A stretch of DNA of 18,933 nucleotides from Flavobacteriales bacterium (GCA_020200995.1 JAIVHQ010000008.1:1-18933), one strand, 5' to 3'. Shown: positions 1 through 8,661, numbered from the stretch's first letter. Notes: generated by a model not told the origin, from the sequence alone. Numbers and translations: made by a program.

Positions 1-976
1 CATGGGTACCATGATTCAGCGCCATCCCCTCGCGGAAGAAGATTTTCGCGGAGAGAGATTCAAAGAACATCCCGATCTGCTCAAGGGCAACAACGACCTG
101 CTCAGCCTCACCCGCCCCGATATTATTAAAGGCATTCACGAGGCCTACTTCGAAGCCGGGGCCGACATTGCCGAAACCAACACTTTCAGCTCCACATCCA
201 TCGCTCAGGCCGATTACAATCTTCAGTCTGCCGTGTATGACCTCAACTTTGAAGGTGCCCGATTGGCCCGCGAGGCCGCCGATGCCTTTACGGAAAAAAC
301 ACCCGACCGACCGCGCTTTGTGGCCGGATCTATGGGCCCCACCAACCGCACCGCCGGCATGTCGCCCGATGTGAACGACCCCGGCTTTCGCGCAGTATCA
401 TTCGATGACCTGCGCGAAGCATACCGCGAGCAGGCCAATGCGCTGCTCGACGGCGGTGTTGACATCCTGCTGGTTGAAACAGTCTTTGACACCCTCAATG
501 CCAAAGCAGCCCTCTTCGCAGTTCAGGAAGTCTTCGACGAGCGGGGTGAGGAAGTTCCCGTGATGGTATCCGGAACCATCACCGATGCCAGCGGGCGCAC
601 CCTTTCGGGGCAAACCACCGAGGCATTCCTTATCTCCATCGAGCACAACGACCTCCTTTCTGTGGGACTGAATTGCGCCCTTGGTGCGGCCCAATTGCGA
701 CCCTACATAAAAACACTTGCGGCGAAAGCACCCTTTGCCGTGAGTGCCCACCCGAATGCCGGCCTCCCAAACGAATTTGGCGAATACGAGCAAACCCCCG
801 AGGAGATGGCCGAAGCCGTCGAGGCTTTTTTGAAAGAGGGTTTTCTGAACATCGTTGGCGGATGCTGCGGTACCACACCTGAGCACATTACTGCCCTTGC
901 CGAGGCTGCTGCCAAATACCCTCCGCGAAAGACCTTCACGGGAAAAATGACCGAAATCACTTCTAAATCCGATTGA
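1..976 (+). CDS. metH: Methionine synthase, homocysteine S-methyltransferase half (5' partial)
   Basis: This is the N-terminal module of cobalamin-dependent methionine synthase, which binds homocysteine on zinc so that it can accept a methyl group from methylcobalamin. The visible protein is about 324 residues and begins inside the conserved start of the family (MGTMIQ, which in E. coli MetH follows roughly 22 residues), so the true start lies upstream of the window. The three zinc-ligand cysteines are present: one in GLNCALG (about residue 225) and two in GGCCGTT (about 288-289). Other family hallmarks are EAGADIAETNTF, GPTNRTAGMSPDVNDP, SGTITDASGRTLSGQTTEAF and AHPNAGLPNEFGEY. It stops cleanly with TGA, 4 bases before the next gene, which carries the remaining MetH domains. 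This split into two polypeptides is known in Bacteroidota and is not a frameshift. Both halves are presumably co-transcribed and act as a complex in the cytoplasm. Confidence 0.95.
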   Translation, partial: MGTMIQRHPLAEEDFRGERFKEHPDLLKGNNDLLSLTRPDIIKGIHEAYFEAGADIAETNTFSSTSIAQADYNLQSAVYDLNFEGARLAREAADAFTEKTPDRPRFVAGSMGPTNRTAGMSPDVNDPGFRAVSFDDLREAYREQANALLDGGVDILLVETVFDTLNAKAALFAVQEVFDERGEEVPVMVSGTITDASGRTLSGQTTEAFLISIEHNDLLSVGLNCALGAAQLRPYIKTLAAKAPFAVSAHPNAGLPNEFGEYEQTPEEMAEAVEAFLKEGFLNIVGGCCGTTPEHITALAEAAAKYPPRKTFTGKMTEITSKSD

Positions 977-980
977 AACA

Positions 981-3656
981 ATGCTGAAGTTGAGTGGTCT
1001 GGAAGGCCTCGTTGTTACTCCCGAAACGAATTTTATCAATGTGGGCGAGCGCACCAACGTCACCGGTAGCCGCAGATTCCTGCGCCTCATCAAGGAAAAT
1101 GATTTTGAAGCCGCCGTCGATGTGGCGCTCGAGCAGGTGAGGGGCGGGGCCCAAATTCTCGATGTGAACATGGACGAAGGCATGCTCGACGGAGAGAAAT
1201 CCATGGTGCGGTTTCTCAACCTCATAGCTGCCGAGCCTGAAATTTCGCGGATCCCGGTCATGATCGACTCCAGCAAGTGGAGCATTATCGAAGCCGGCCT
1301 CAAATGTGTGCAGGGAAAGGCAGTGGTAAACAGCATCAGCCTCAAGGGCGGCGAGGAAGAATTTTTATGGCAGGCCCGCCGCATTCGACGTTACGGCGCG
1401 GCCGTAATTGTGATGGCTTTCGATGAAAAAGGCCAGGCCGATACCCTCGCACGGCGCAAAGACATTTGCGCCCGCTCGTACCGCCTGCTTACGGAAGAAG
1501 CCAACTTTCCGCCCGACGACATCATCTTCGATCCCAACATATTTCCCGTGGCAACGGGCATGGACGAGCACAACAACAACGCCGTCGAATACTTTGAAGC
1601 CACCCGATGGATCAAGGAAAATCTCCTTGGCGCCAAGGTTAGCGGGGGCGTGAGCAACGTGTCGTTCTCCTTTCGGGGAAATGATGTGGTGCGCGAAGCC
1701 ATGCACAGCACCTTCCTCTACCACGGCATCAAAGCCGGTATGGACATGGGCATTGTAAATCCCGCCATGCTCACCGTTTACGACGATATTGCGCCCGACT
1801 TGCTTGAACACGTGGAGGATGTTATCCTCAATCGGCGGGAGGACAGCACGGAGCGCTTGCTTGAATTTGCCGAAAAGGTGCGTGGCACAGGCCAAAAGAC
1901 TGAAGCTGCTGCGGCTGAGTGGAGGGGGCTGCCCGTCAGAGAAAGGCTGTCGCACTCGCTGGTAAAAGGCATCGACAACTTTATCGTGGAAGACACGGAA
2001 GAGGCCCGCCTCGGATTTGAGAAGCCCCTCGAAGTGATCGAAGGCCCACTGATGGACGGGATGAATGTGGTCGGAGACCTTTTCGGATCGGGAAAAATGT
2101 TCTTGCCCCAAGTGGTGAAAAGTGCCAGGGTGATGAAGAAAGCAGTGGCCCACCTCTTGCCTTACATCGAAGCCGAAAAGCTCAAGAACAACGACAAATC
2201 GGCAGCCGGAAAGGTGCTGCTGGCCACAGTGAAAGGCGATGTGCACGACATCGGAAAAAACATTGTGGGGGTGGTGCTGGCCTGTAATAATTACGAAGTG
2301 ATCGACCTCGGGGTGATGGTGCCAGCCGAAACCATCATTCAGCGAGCTGTTGAAGAAAATGTTGATGTGATCGGCCTCAGCGGGCTCATTACGCCCAGCC
2401 TCGAAGAAATGGTAAACGTGGCCCGCGAAATGGAGCGCACGGGCCTCGACATACCCCTGCTTATCGGCGGGGCCACCACCTCGCGGGTGCACACTGCCGT
2501 GAAAATCGAAGAGCACTACAAGCGCAACCAGGCCGTACACGTGCTCGACGCCTCGCGCTCGGTGACGGTGGTGGAACGCTTGCTCAGTAAGGACAAAGCG
2601 GCATACATTGGCGAGATCAAAAAGGAATACGAGAAAATCCGCATCCACCACGCCAAAAAAGAAGACCGCAAGACCTACCTCAAGCTGGCAGATGCCCAAG
2701 CCAACCGTTTTCAAATAGATTGGGAAGCTGAGCCACCGGTGCAAACGCCGAATGCCCTCGGGGTGGTTGATTTTCACGACTACTCCCTCCGTGAAATTGC
2801 GGCTTACATCGACTGGACTCCGTTTTTTCAAACCTGGGATCTTCACGGTCGTTTTCCGAATATTCTCGAAGATGAGGTGGTGGGGGTGGAAGCCACCAAG
2901 GTGTATAAAGATGCAACGGAGATGCTCAAGGAGCTGATCACCAATAAGTGGCTTAAAGCCCGCGGGGTGGTGGGCATCTGGCCCGCCAATACTGCGGCGG
3001 CTGACACCATTGAGGTGTACAGTCCGGACGGATCGGGCGAAGTGATACACCGCATCGAATGTATGCGTCAGCAAATAAAGAAGGCAGGCGGGCAGCCCAA
3101 CATTAGTCTTGCTGATTTTGTGGCGCCCAAAGAATCGGGTCGGCCCGATTACGTGGGCGGATTTGCCGTGACCGCAGGCCTGGGCATTGAGCCCCACGTT
3201 GAACGCTTTCGTGCGGCCCATGACGACTACTCCATCATCATGCTCAAAGCCCTTGCTGACCGACTTGCCGAAGCCTTTGCAGAGCTTATGCACGAGAAGG
3301 TGAGGAAAGACATTTGGGGGTACGCTTCCCGCGAAAACCTGAGCAATCCCGATCTGATTGCCGAGAAGTATCGTGGCATTCGTCCGGCGCCCGGATACCC
3401 CGCTTGCCCTGACCATACCGAAAAACCCGGTCTTTTTGAGCTTCTCAATGCCGAAGCCCATACAGGGATTTCCCTGACGGAAAATTTTGCCATGTACCCC
3501 GCTTCTTCGGTGAGTGGACTTTATTTTGCATCAGCGCACAGTAAGTACTTCGGTGTGGGCCGCATTGCCAAAGACCAGGTGACAGACCTCGCTCAGCGAA
3601 AAGGTTTACCTTTTGAGGAAATGGAGCGCCGTTTGTCCTCCAATCTCGGGTATTGA
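981..3656 (+). CDS. metH: Methionine synthase, folate-, cobalamin- and AdoMet-binding half
   Basis: This 891-residue protein carries the other MetH modules. In order they are: the pterin (methyl-tetrahydrofolate) domain, about residues 10-280 (FINVGERTNVTGS, DVNMDEGMLDGE, MIDSSKWS, SGGVSNVSFSFRGND); the cobalamin cap, about 330-395 (EGPLMDGMNVVGDLF); the B12 Rossmann domain, about 405-545, with DVHDIGKNIVG whose His422 should be the lower axial cobalt ligand, plus SGLITPS and GGATTS; and the AdoMet reactivation domain, about 590-891, with RPAPGYPACPDHTEK from about residue 801. All key motifs are intact. The homocysteine module is absent and is supplied by the gene 4 bases upstream; together they match the length of single-chain MetH (about 1,230 residues). 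ATG at 981 is the natural start, and the downstream LSGLEGL matches the E. coli interdomain linker. The protein is cytoplasmic and acts in methionine and one-carbon metabolism. Confidence 0.96.
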   Translation: MLKLSGLEGLVVTPETNFINVGERTNVTGSRRFLRLIKENDFEAAVDVALEQVRGGAQILDVNMDEGMLDGEKSMVRFLNLIAAEPEISRIPVMIDSSKWSIIEAGLKCVQGKAVVNSISLKGGEEEFLWQARRIRRYGAAVIVMAFDEKGQADTLARRKDICARSYRLLTEEANFPPDDIIFDPNIFPVATGMDEHNNNAVEYFEATRWIKENLLGAKVSGGVSNVSFSFRGNDVVREAMHSTFLYHGIKAGMDMGIVNPAMLTVYDDIAPDLLEHVEDVILNRREDSTERLLEFAEKVRGTGQKTEAAAAEWRGLPVRERLSHSLVKGIDNFIVEDTEEARLGFEKPLEVIEGPLMDGMNVVGDLFGSGKMFLPQVVKSARVMKKAVAHLLPYIEAEKLKNNDKSAAGKVLLATVKGDVHDIGKNIVGVVLACNNYEVIDLGVMVPAETIIQRAVEENVDVIGLSGLITPSLEEMVNVAREMERTGLDIPLLIGGATTSRVHTAVKIEEHYKRNQAVHVLDASRSVTVVERLLSKDKAAYIGEIKKEYEKIRIHHAKKEDRKTYLKLADAQANRFQIDWEAEPPVQTPNALGVVDFHDYSLREIAAYIDWTPFFQTWDLHGRFPNILEDEVVGVEATKVYKDATEMLKELITNKWLKARGVVGIWPANTAAADTIEVYSPDGSGEVIHRIECMRQQIKKAGGQPNISLADFVAPKESGRPDYVGGFAVTAGLGIEPHVERFRAAHDDYSIIMLKALADRLAEAFAELMHEKVRKDIWGYASRENLSNPDLIAEKYRGIRPAPGYPACPDHTEKPGLFELLNAEAHTGISLTENFAMYPASSVSGLYFASAHSKYFGVGRIAKDQVTDLAQRKGLPFEEMERRLSSNLGY

Positions 3657-3711
3657 AAGGCGCATGAGAACAAATCAACGGTTCCTTAACTGCCTTTCCG
3701 GTTTGGTTTTT
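3655..3711 (+). terminator. Possible weak terminator after metH
   Basis: A 7-base inverted repeat (GAAAGGC at 3655-3661, GCCTTTC at 3692-3698) overlaps the metH stop codon and is followed by a T-rich stretch at 3701-3711. The 30-base loop and the interrupted T run make this a weak candidate. Confidence 0.25.
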
Positions 3712-3757
3712 GGGATGGATTTTACGCAACATTGTATTCTTATCACAGTGCTTTGGC

Positions 3758-3765
3758 TATTTTAG
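3758..3765 (+). promoter_or_regulatory. Possible -7 box for the OmpA-family gene
   Basis: TATTTTAG matches the Bacteroidota -7 consensus TAnnTTTG at all but one position. It lies 20 bases before the ATG at 3786, which would give a leader of about 14 bases. The only -33-like element (ATTG, 3731-3734) is 23 bases upstream and imperfect, so this is tentative. Confidence 0.3.
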
Positions 3766-3785
3766 CGCAGCATTAGAATTTATAT

Positions 3786-5042
3786 ATGCGGATCGTATTC
3801 CTTTTTATTCTCTTCATTAGTTCATTATCAGTTGCAGAGGCACAAAATAGAACTGTGCAGCTCGGCAAAAATGCTTCTGATTGCGCCGGTGCCCTTTTGA
3901 TTAACGATACTGCGGTAGGCCCTGTATTTTCTCCGCCTGGTTTTGGAAATAAGCTTGAAATTTACGGCTACGAGTTGGGAGATCCTATCTTTATCCAGCG
4001 TGAGCACAACACGGTTTGGTACAAGTTCAGAGCGCCTTACGACGCTGTTTTTACCTTCGACCTGATTCCCGAGTTAAAAGATGATGACTTTGATTTCCTA
4101 CTGTTCAGGTACGACGGTCCGAATTTTTGTCGCGACGTGGCCGACGGGACAAAAATTCCTTTAAGAACAAATATTTCACGAAAGAACACCATAATGAACG
4201 GGCGCACCGGATTGTCGGAAACTGCGGTGGACGACTTTGTGCCTTCAGGGCCGGGCAGCCCATACAGCCGCGCGTTAAAAGTGAAAGGCGGAGACGTACT
4301 CTACCTTTTGGTCGACAATCCTTTCCGTGAAAACGAAGGGCATAGCATACACCTTCACTGGCGCAAAACCGAGAAGAAGGATGAGGGCAATTTTGAGGTG
4401 GACGAATCCAAAACCGCTGAATACCGCTCACCCATCAGGAAATTACAGATCAATGTAATTGACAAGGAAACGGATGAGCGGGTGGCTTCAAACATTAGCA
4501 TAGACGGACTTCCCGATTCTCTGAACTCTGTTTTCAGCTCAGTGTCAGAGGTGACCCTCAACGTTGTGAGCTACCGCACTTATGAGATCAATGTGGTTAA
4601 AAAAGGCTACTTGTTGGCCTACGAAACTTTTATTCCTAAAAACGACTCACTTTACAACATCACCATCCCCATCAAAAAGATGGAGCTCGGTGACCGGATC
4701 AATTTGACCAACATCAAATTCGATAGCGATAAGACGGACATCCTCGATAAGAGCAAACCCGCACTAAAGCAATTGGGGCGGTTTTTGGAAGAGAATCCGG
4801 GCATTCACATCGAGATTCAGGGCCACGTAAACGGGGAGTCAAAGCGCAACAAGCGGAAGTACAGAAAACTCTCGAAAGCCCGAGCCAAAGCAATTTACGA
4901 AGCACTCACCGAGCGCGGCATTGATGCATCGCGGTTAAACTTTGTGGGAGTGGGCAATGCTGAGATGATATATCCCACGCCCGTCAACAACAGACAGGCG
5001 GAAGCCAACAGAAGGGTGGAGGCGGAGGTTACAAAGCTCTGA
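3786..5042 (+). CDS. Secreted OmpA-family protein with N-terminal jelly-roll domain
   Basis: This 418-residue envelope protein has a signal peptide (residues 1-20, ending AEAQ). Residues about 30-195 form a jelly-roll module of the pre-peptidase C-terminal kind seen in many Bacteroidota surface proteins (HNTVWYKFRAP, DDDFDFLLFRYD, GRTGLS, DVLYLLVDNP). Residues about 217-298 look like a carboxypeptidase-regulatory or CNA-B-like beta-sandwich. Residues about 302-418 are an OmpA C-terminal domain (NLTNIKFDSDKTDI, LSKARAKAIYEAL, EANRRVEAEV). OmpA domains usually bind peptidoglycan through an Asp in GHTD and an Arg in LSxxRA. Here the first motif is GHVN (Asn349) and there are two extra residues before Arg366, so binding may be altered. 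The likely role is anchoring the outer membrane or a surface structure to the cell wall. The gene stands alone between metH and the efflux unit. The family assignment is firm; the function is inferred. Confidence 0.88.
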   Translation: MRIVFLFILFISSLSVAEAQNRTVQLGKNASDCAGALLINDTAVGPVFSPPGFGNKLEIYGYELGDPIFIQREHNTVWYKFRAPYDAVFTFDLIPELKDDDFDFLLFRYDGPNFCRDVADGTKIPLRTNISRKNTIMNGRTGLSETAVDDFVPSGPGSPYSRALKVKGGDVLYLLVDNPFRENEGHSIHLHWRKTEKKDEGNFEVDESKTAEYRSPIRKLQINVIDKETDERVASNISIDGLPDSLNSVFSSVSEVTLNVVSYRTYEINVVKKGYLLAYETFIPKNDSLYNITIPIKKMELGDRINLTNIKFDSDKTDILDKSKPALKQLGRFLEENPGIHIEIQGHVNGESKRNKRKYRKLSKARAKAIYEALTERGIDASRLNFVGVGNAEMIYPTPVNNRQAEANRRVEAEVTKL

Positions 5043-5080
5043 CACCTTTTACACAGACCACCTACCGCTCGTCCTTTTCG

Positions 5081-5113
5081 TTTGCTGTTCATTCGAATTC
5101 GTAATTACATTTA
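5081..5113 (+). promoter_or_regulatory. Bacteroidota-type promoter for the tolC-adaptor-tsaB unit
   Basis: TTTG at 5081-5084 (-33), then 21 bases, then TACATTTA at 5106-5113, a 7/8 match to the -7 consensus TAnnTTTG. The spacing is typical for the Bacteroidota primary sigma factor. Transcription would start near 5120, leaving a leader of about 15 bases before the ATG at 5135. The spacer contains the palindrome CGAATTCG (5094-5101), whose meaning is unknown. Confidence 0.5.
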
Positions 5114-5134
5114 CCCACTATAAAGCCTGCCTCT

Positions 5135-6556
5135 ATGTATCGCCTCTTTGTTTTTATACTTTTTGCTACTGTTTTGAGTCCCGTCAGGGCACAAGATGCC
5201 TGGGATTTGCAGCGATGTATTGACTACGCCTTAGACAACAATGTAAGTGTGCTGCAATCGAGACTCGGCATCGACCGCGCTGAGATAGATCATGACCAAA
5301 GCAGGTACGCTCTCCTGCCCAACCTCAACGCAGGTGGAAACCACGGGTACAACTGGGGGCAGAGAATCGACCCCTTTACCAACACATTTGCCGCACAGCG
5401 TGTGCGAAGCAACAACCTGTTTGTGGGAAGTGAGCTCGACCTGTTTAACGGATTCAACAAAATGAAGATCGTAAAGCAGAGGGAGCAGGATCTGGCCGCA
5501 GGTGAGTACGAATACCAAACCATGCAAAACGATATTGCCATGCAGATAGCTCTGGCCTATTTGCAGGTGCTGCTTAATAAGGAGAATGTGGTGATCAGCG
5601 AGAATCAGGTCGACATTACCAAAAAGCAGGCGGAGCGAATGAAAAGCCTCGTGGATGCCGGTGCCGAACCCATGGGCAGCTACTACGACCTGGTATCACA
5701 GCAGGCCCAGGAAGAACTCAATTTGGTGAACAGCGAGAACGCCGTGACACTTTCCACACTCAACCTTATGCAGCTGCTTCAGCTTTCGCGAAATGAAGCA
5801 CCCGACTTCGACATTGTCATCCCCGACTTTGACGACGTGGGAATGGAGTTGATATCGAACACATCAGATGATATTTACCGAAATGCCAAGAGTACGCTGC
5901 CGCAAATCAAGGCCGCCGAAAGCCGCCGCCGCTCAGCCGAGTTTGCACTGGATGCCAGCCGCGGATTGCTCTATCCAACCCTCTCGGTGAGCGGAGCCAT
6001 AGGGTCAGGTTATTCCGGCAACAACCGCCAGCCGGTTGGTGAACCCTCATTTGAATTTGTTCCAATCGGCGTGGTAGCGGGAACGCAGGAAACCGTGATT
6101 GCTCAAAACCCTGTGTTCGATTTTCGCACCAAAAGCTTCGGCGATCAATTAAATGACAACTTCAATCAAAACGTATTTATCAACCTCAGCGTACCCATTT
6201 TCAACGGTGCCGCTGCACGATCGAATATGAATCGGGCCAAGATTGCACAGATCGAAGCTGACCTCAATTACACAGATGTTTCCAACCGCCTGAGGTTCGA
6301 TGTAGAGCAGGCCTATGCCGATGCCAAAGCTGCATTGAACAGCTATACCGCAGCCAAAAAAGCAGTGGAGGCCTTCGAGGAATCTTTCAAGTACGCTGAG
6401 ATTCGCTACCGCCAAAGTGTGATCAACGTGGTGGACTACAACAACATTAAAACGCAATACGCCGTCGCTCAATCCAACCTGATCAACGCCAAGTACGACT
6501 TTGTGTTCAGAACCAAAATTCTGGATTTCTACCTCGGCAAGCCCATTACCTTCTAA
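5135..6556 (+). CDS. TolC-family outer membrane efflux protein
   Basis: This 473-residue protein has a signal peptide (residues 1-20, ending PVRAQ) followed by two outer-membrane-efflux (OEP) repeats of long alpha-helices and short beta-strands. Typical elements are WDLQRCIDYALDNN at the mature N-terminus, RYALLPNLNAGGNHGYNWGQ, the helix MQNDIAMQIALAYLQVLLNK, NVFINLSVPIFNGAAARS, and RLRFDVEQAYADAKAALNSY near the C-terminus. It should trimerise into an outer-membrane channel with a periplasmic tunnel, serving a tripartite exporter. The periplasmic adaptor gene follows 20 bases downstream, so the two are almost certainly partners. No inner-membrane pump gene lies next to them in this window. 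The substrate is not predictable from sequence. Confidence 0.93.
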   Translation: MYRLFVFILFATVLSPVRAQDAWDLQRCIDYALDNNVSVLQSRLGIDRAEIDHDQSRYALLPNLNAGGNHGYNWGQRIDPFTNTFAAQRVRSNNLFVGSELDLFNGFNKMKIVKQREQDLAAGEYEYQTMQNDIAMQIALAYLQVLLNKENVVISENQVDITKKQAERMKSLVDAGAEPMGSYYDLVSQQAQEELNLVNSENAVTLSTLNLMQLLQLSRNEAPDFDIVIPDFDDVGMELISNTSDDIYRNAKSTLPQIKAAESRRRSAEFALDASRGLLYPTLSVSGAIGSGYSGNNRQPVGEPSFEFVPIGVVAGTQETVIAQNPVFDFRTKSFGDQLNDNFNQNVFINLSVPIFNGAAARSNMNRAKIAQIEADLNYTDVSNRLRFDVEQAYADAKAALNSYTAAKKAVEAFEESFKYAEIRYRQSVINVVDYNNIKTQYAVAQSNLINAKYDFVFRTKILDFYLGKPITF

Positions 6557-6576
6557 AGATTTAAGACGCCCGCAAT

Positions 6577-7908
6577 ATGACTATTAAGCAAAAACGCCTC
6601 ATCGGAATCAGCGCAGCGGTGATTTTGATCTTGATTGTCGCTGCCGTGATCAAAAGCCGATCTTCGAGTGCTGTAGAGGTAACCGTGGCCGATGCCGAAA
6701 AGCGTACCATTACCGAAACGGTGGTGGCCAATGGAAAAATTCGCCCCGAAACCGAGGTGATCATCTCATCAGAGGTGTCGGGAAAGATCCTCGAGCTACC
6801 CTTTAAGGAAGGCGCTTCGGTCAAGGAAGGCGAATTGTTGGTCAGGATCAACCCCGACCTCGCCCAGGCTGCCCTCGACCGGGCGGTGGCGTCTTACAAC
6901 AATGCTTTGGCGACGAAAGCCAACGCCGAAGCGCGCCTGATTCAAATGAAGGCCCAACTGCGAAATTCCAAAGTGACTTTTGAACGAACCGAAGTCCTCC
7001 ACGAAAGCGGAGCGGTATCGCAATCCGAATATGACAATGCCCTTGCTAATTTCGAATCGGCAGCAGCCGAAGTAGACGCCGCCGACCAAAATGTGAACGC
7101 TGCGGGCTACTCCGTACAGTCGGCGGCAGCCACGGTCAAAGAGTCACGAGATTCGTACTCGCGCACCTCCATATTTTCGCCCATGGACGGCACCGTTTCG
7201 CAACTCAGCGCCGAAGTTGGAGAGCAGGTGGTAGGGGCTATGCAGATGACGGGTACCGAAATCATGCGTGTTGCCAACCTTCAAACGATGGAGGTACTGG
7301 TAGATGTAAACGAGAGCGACATCGTAAGGGTGGGTTACGGAGATACGGCCTATGTGGAAGTCGATGCCTATCTGGATCGAAAATTTACGGGAGTGGTGAC
7401 CGAAATCGCCAACTCGGCCAAATCGACCGGTGCATCTGCCGATCAGGTCACCAATTTTGAGGTTAAAGTGCGCATTTTGGAATCCTCATACCTCGACCTC
7501 ATCAAGGAGAGCAGCAAGCGGGCTTTCCCGTTTCGGCCCGGCATGAACGCCACTGTCGATATCGTAACGGCCACGGCTGCAGATGTACTTTCGGTGCCGA
7601 TCGAGAGCGTGACCACCCGCAGCGATACGGCTTCTGATAAAAGACGATCGGCCGTGGAGACTGTGATTGGCGAAAGCACCAAGGACAAGGATAAAGAGCG
7701 CATCACAGTCGTGTTTGTCGAAAACGCAGGTAAAGCCAAAGTGAAAGCGGTCAAAACGGGTATTCAGGACGAGCGCTATATTCAAATCCTCGAGGGCTTG
7801 GATGATGGCGACCGTGTAATTTCGGGACCTTACGATTTGGTTTCGCAACGACTGATGCCTGGTGATGAGGTTGAGGTGATTTCTAAATCCGACCTTTACG
7901 GAAAATAG
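6577..7908 (+). CDS. Periplasmic adaptor subunit of a tripartite efflux pump (HlyD/MacA type)
   Basis: This 443-residue membrane-fusion protein has one N-terminal transmembrane segment (about residues 8-25, IGISAAVILILIVAAVI). The first half of the lipoyl/biotinyl-like domain is about 60-94 (VSGKILELPFKEGASVKEG) and the second about 197-232 (FSPMDGTVSQLSAEVGEQV). Between them lies an Ala/Glu/Asn-rich alpha-helical hairpin (about 95-190) that would dock with TolC. A beta-barrel (about 236-335) and a membrane-proximal domain follow. The lack of a lipobox and the membrane anchor resemble MacA, which works with a MacB-type ABC transporter, but no ABC gene is adjacent here. It lies 20 bases after the TolC-family gene, and its TAG stop overlaps the GTG start of tsaB by one base, indicating one transcript with translational coupling. 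The partner pump is an open question. Confidence 0.92.
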   Translation: MTIKQKRLIGISAAVILILIVAAVIKSRSSSAVEVTVADAEKRTITETVVANGKIRPETEVIISSEVSGKILELPFKEGASVKEGELLVRINPDLAQAALDRAVASYNNALATKANAEARLIQMKAQLRNSKVTFERTEVLHESGAVSQSEYDNALANFESAAAEVDAADQNVNAAGYSVQSAAATVKESRDSYSRTSIFSPMDGTVSQLSAEVGEQVVGAMQMTGTEIMRVANLQTMEVLVDVNESDIVRVGYGDTAYVEVDAYLDRKFTGVVTEIANSAKSTGASADQVTNFEVKVRILESSYLDLIKESSKRAFPFRPGMNATVDIVTATAADVLSVPIESVTTRSDTASDKRRSAVETVIGESTKDKDKERITVVFVENAGKAKVKAVKTGIQDERYIQILEGLDDGDRVISGPYDLVSQRLMPGDEVEVISKSDLYGK

Positions 7909-8606
7909 TGAGCCGCGTGTCGCTGATCCTCTGCATTGAATCTACCACTAAAAATTGCTCGGCCGGGGTGGCCCGCGACGGGGTTTTAATTGCCCTGCGC
8001 GAAGACAGTTCCGAAAAGTATACCCATGCCGAAAAGCTGAATGTGTTCATCGATGAAGCCATGCGGGAAGCTGATGCAAAATTTGCCGACCTCGACGCTG
8101 TGGCCGTGAGCAAAGGTCCGGGATCTTATACCGGCTTGCGCATCGGTGTGTCGGCAGCCAAGGGCATCGCCTACGCCTGGGGTATTCCAATCATAGGAGT
8201 GTGTCCGCTGCGCGCCATGGCGGCTCAGGTCGGGGTGGAAGAGGCCGAATCCACCCTGCTCATCCCCATGATCGACGCCCGCCGCATGGAGGTGTTTTGC
8301 GCAGGCTTTAGTGGCAGCGGAGAGTCCGTATTTGATACCCGCGCCGAAATACTCTCGGAGGAGAGCTTTCCCGAAGCCCGCTCTTTTGATCGCACTCTCT
8401 ACTTCGGTGATGGAGCCGAGAAGTGCGAGCCCCTGCTGGGCGAACGGAAAGGGTTCGAATTTCTGCCTGATGTGCACGCTTCCGTTAAAGGCATGGCTGC
8501 GCTCGCTGCTGACGCTTCTGCCGCTAAGGCATTTGAAGATACCGCCTATTTCGAGCCCTTTTACCTCAAGGATTTTGTGGCAGGTAAGCCGAAGAAGCAG
8601 AAATGA
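7908..8606 (+). CDS. tsaB: tRNA threonylcarbamoyladenosine (t6A37) biosynthesis protein TsaB
   Basis: TsaB is the dimerisation partner of TsaD in the cytoplasmic complex that transfers threonylcarbamoyl to A37 of ANN-decoding tRNAs. The 232-residue protein has the ASKHA-fold N-terminus (LILCIESTTKNCSAGVARDG), HAEKL at about residues 40-44, and the family signature SKGPGSYTGLRIG (about 68-80) followed by AAKGIAYAWGIPIIGVCPL. Length is normal for the family. The start is GTG at 7908, whose G is the last base of the preceding stop. An in-frame GTG at 7917 gives MSLILCIESTTKN, which resembles typical TsaB starts even more closely, so either may be used. There is no ATG alternative before the first motif. 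Coupling to an efflux operon is a matter of genome organisation and does not by itself imply a shared function. Confidence 0.95.
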   Translation: MSRVSLILCIESTTKNCSAGVARDGVLIALREDSSEKYTHAEKLNVFIDEAMREADAKFADLDAVAVSKGPGSYTGLRIGVSAAKGIAYAWGIPIIGVCPLRAMAAQVGVEEAESTLLIPMIDARRMEVFCAGFSGSGESVFDTRAEILSEESFPEARSFDRTLYFGDGAEKCEPLLGERKGFEFLPDVHASVKGMAALAADASAAKAFEDTAYFEPFYLKDFVAGKPKKQK

Positions 8607-8661
8607 CCGTCTTGGCCGAGGCGCTGTCCCTTTGGCATTTCCGCCTTTTGCCGAAAGGAAT

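Noticed and set aside
960..990. metH interpreted as one gene broken by a frameshift
   Set aside because: The break falls exactly at the interdomain linker, with a stop followed 4 bases later by an ATG, and split MetH is known in Bacteroidota.
1365..3461. Very long open frame (698 codons) on the minus strand opposite metH
   Set aside because: It lies entirely antisense to the conserved MetH protein, has no recognisable domain and is His/Val/Gly-rich as expected from mirror-frame readings of a GC-biased gene.
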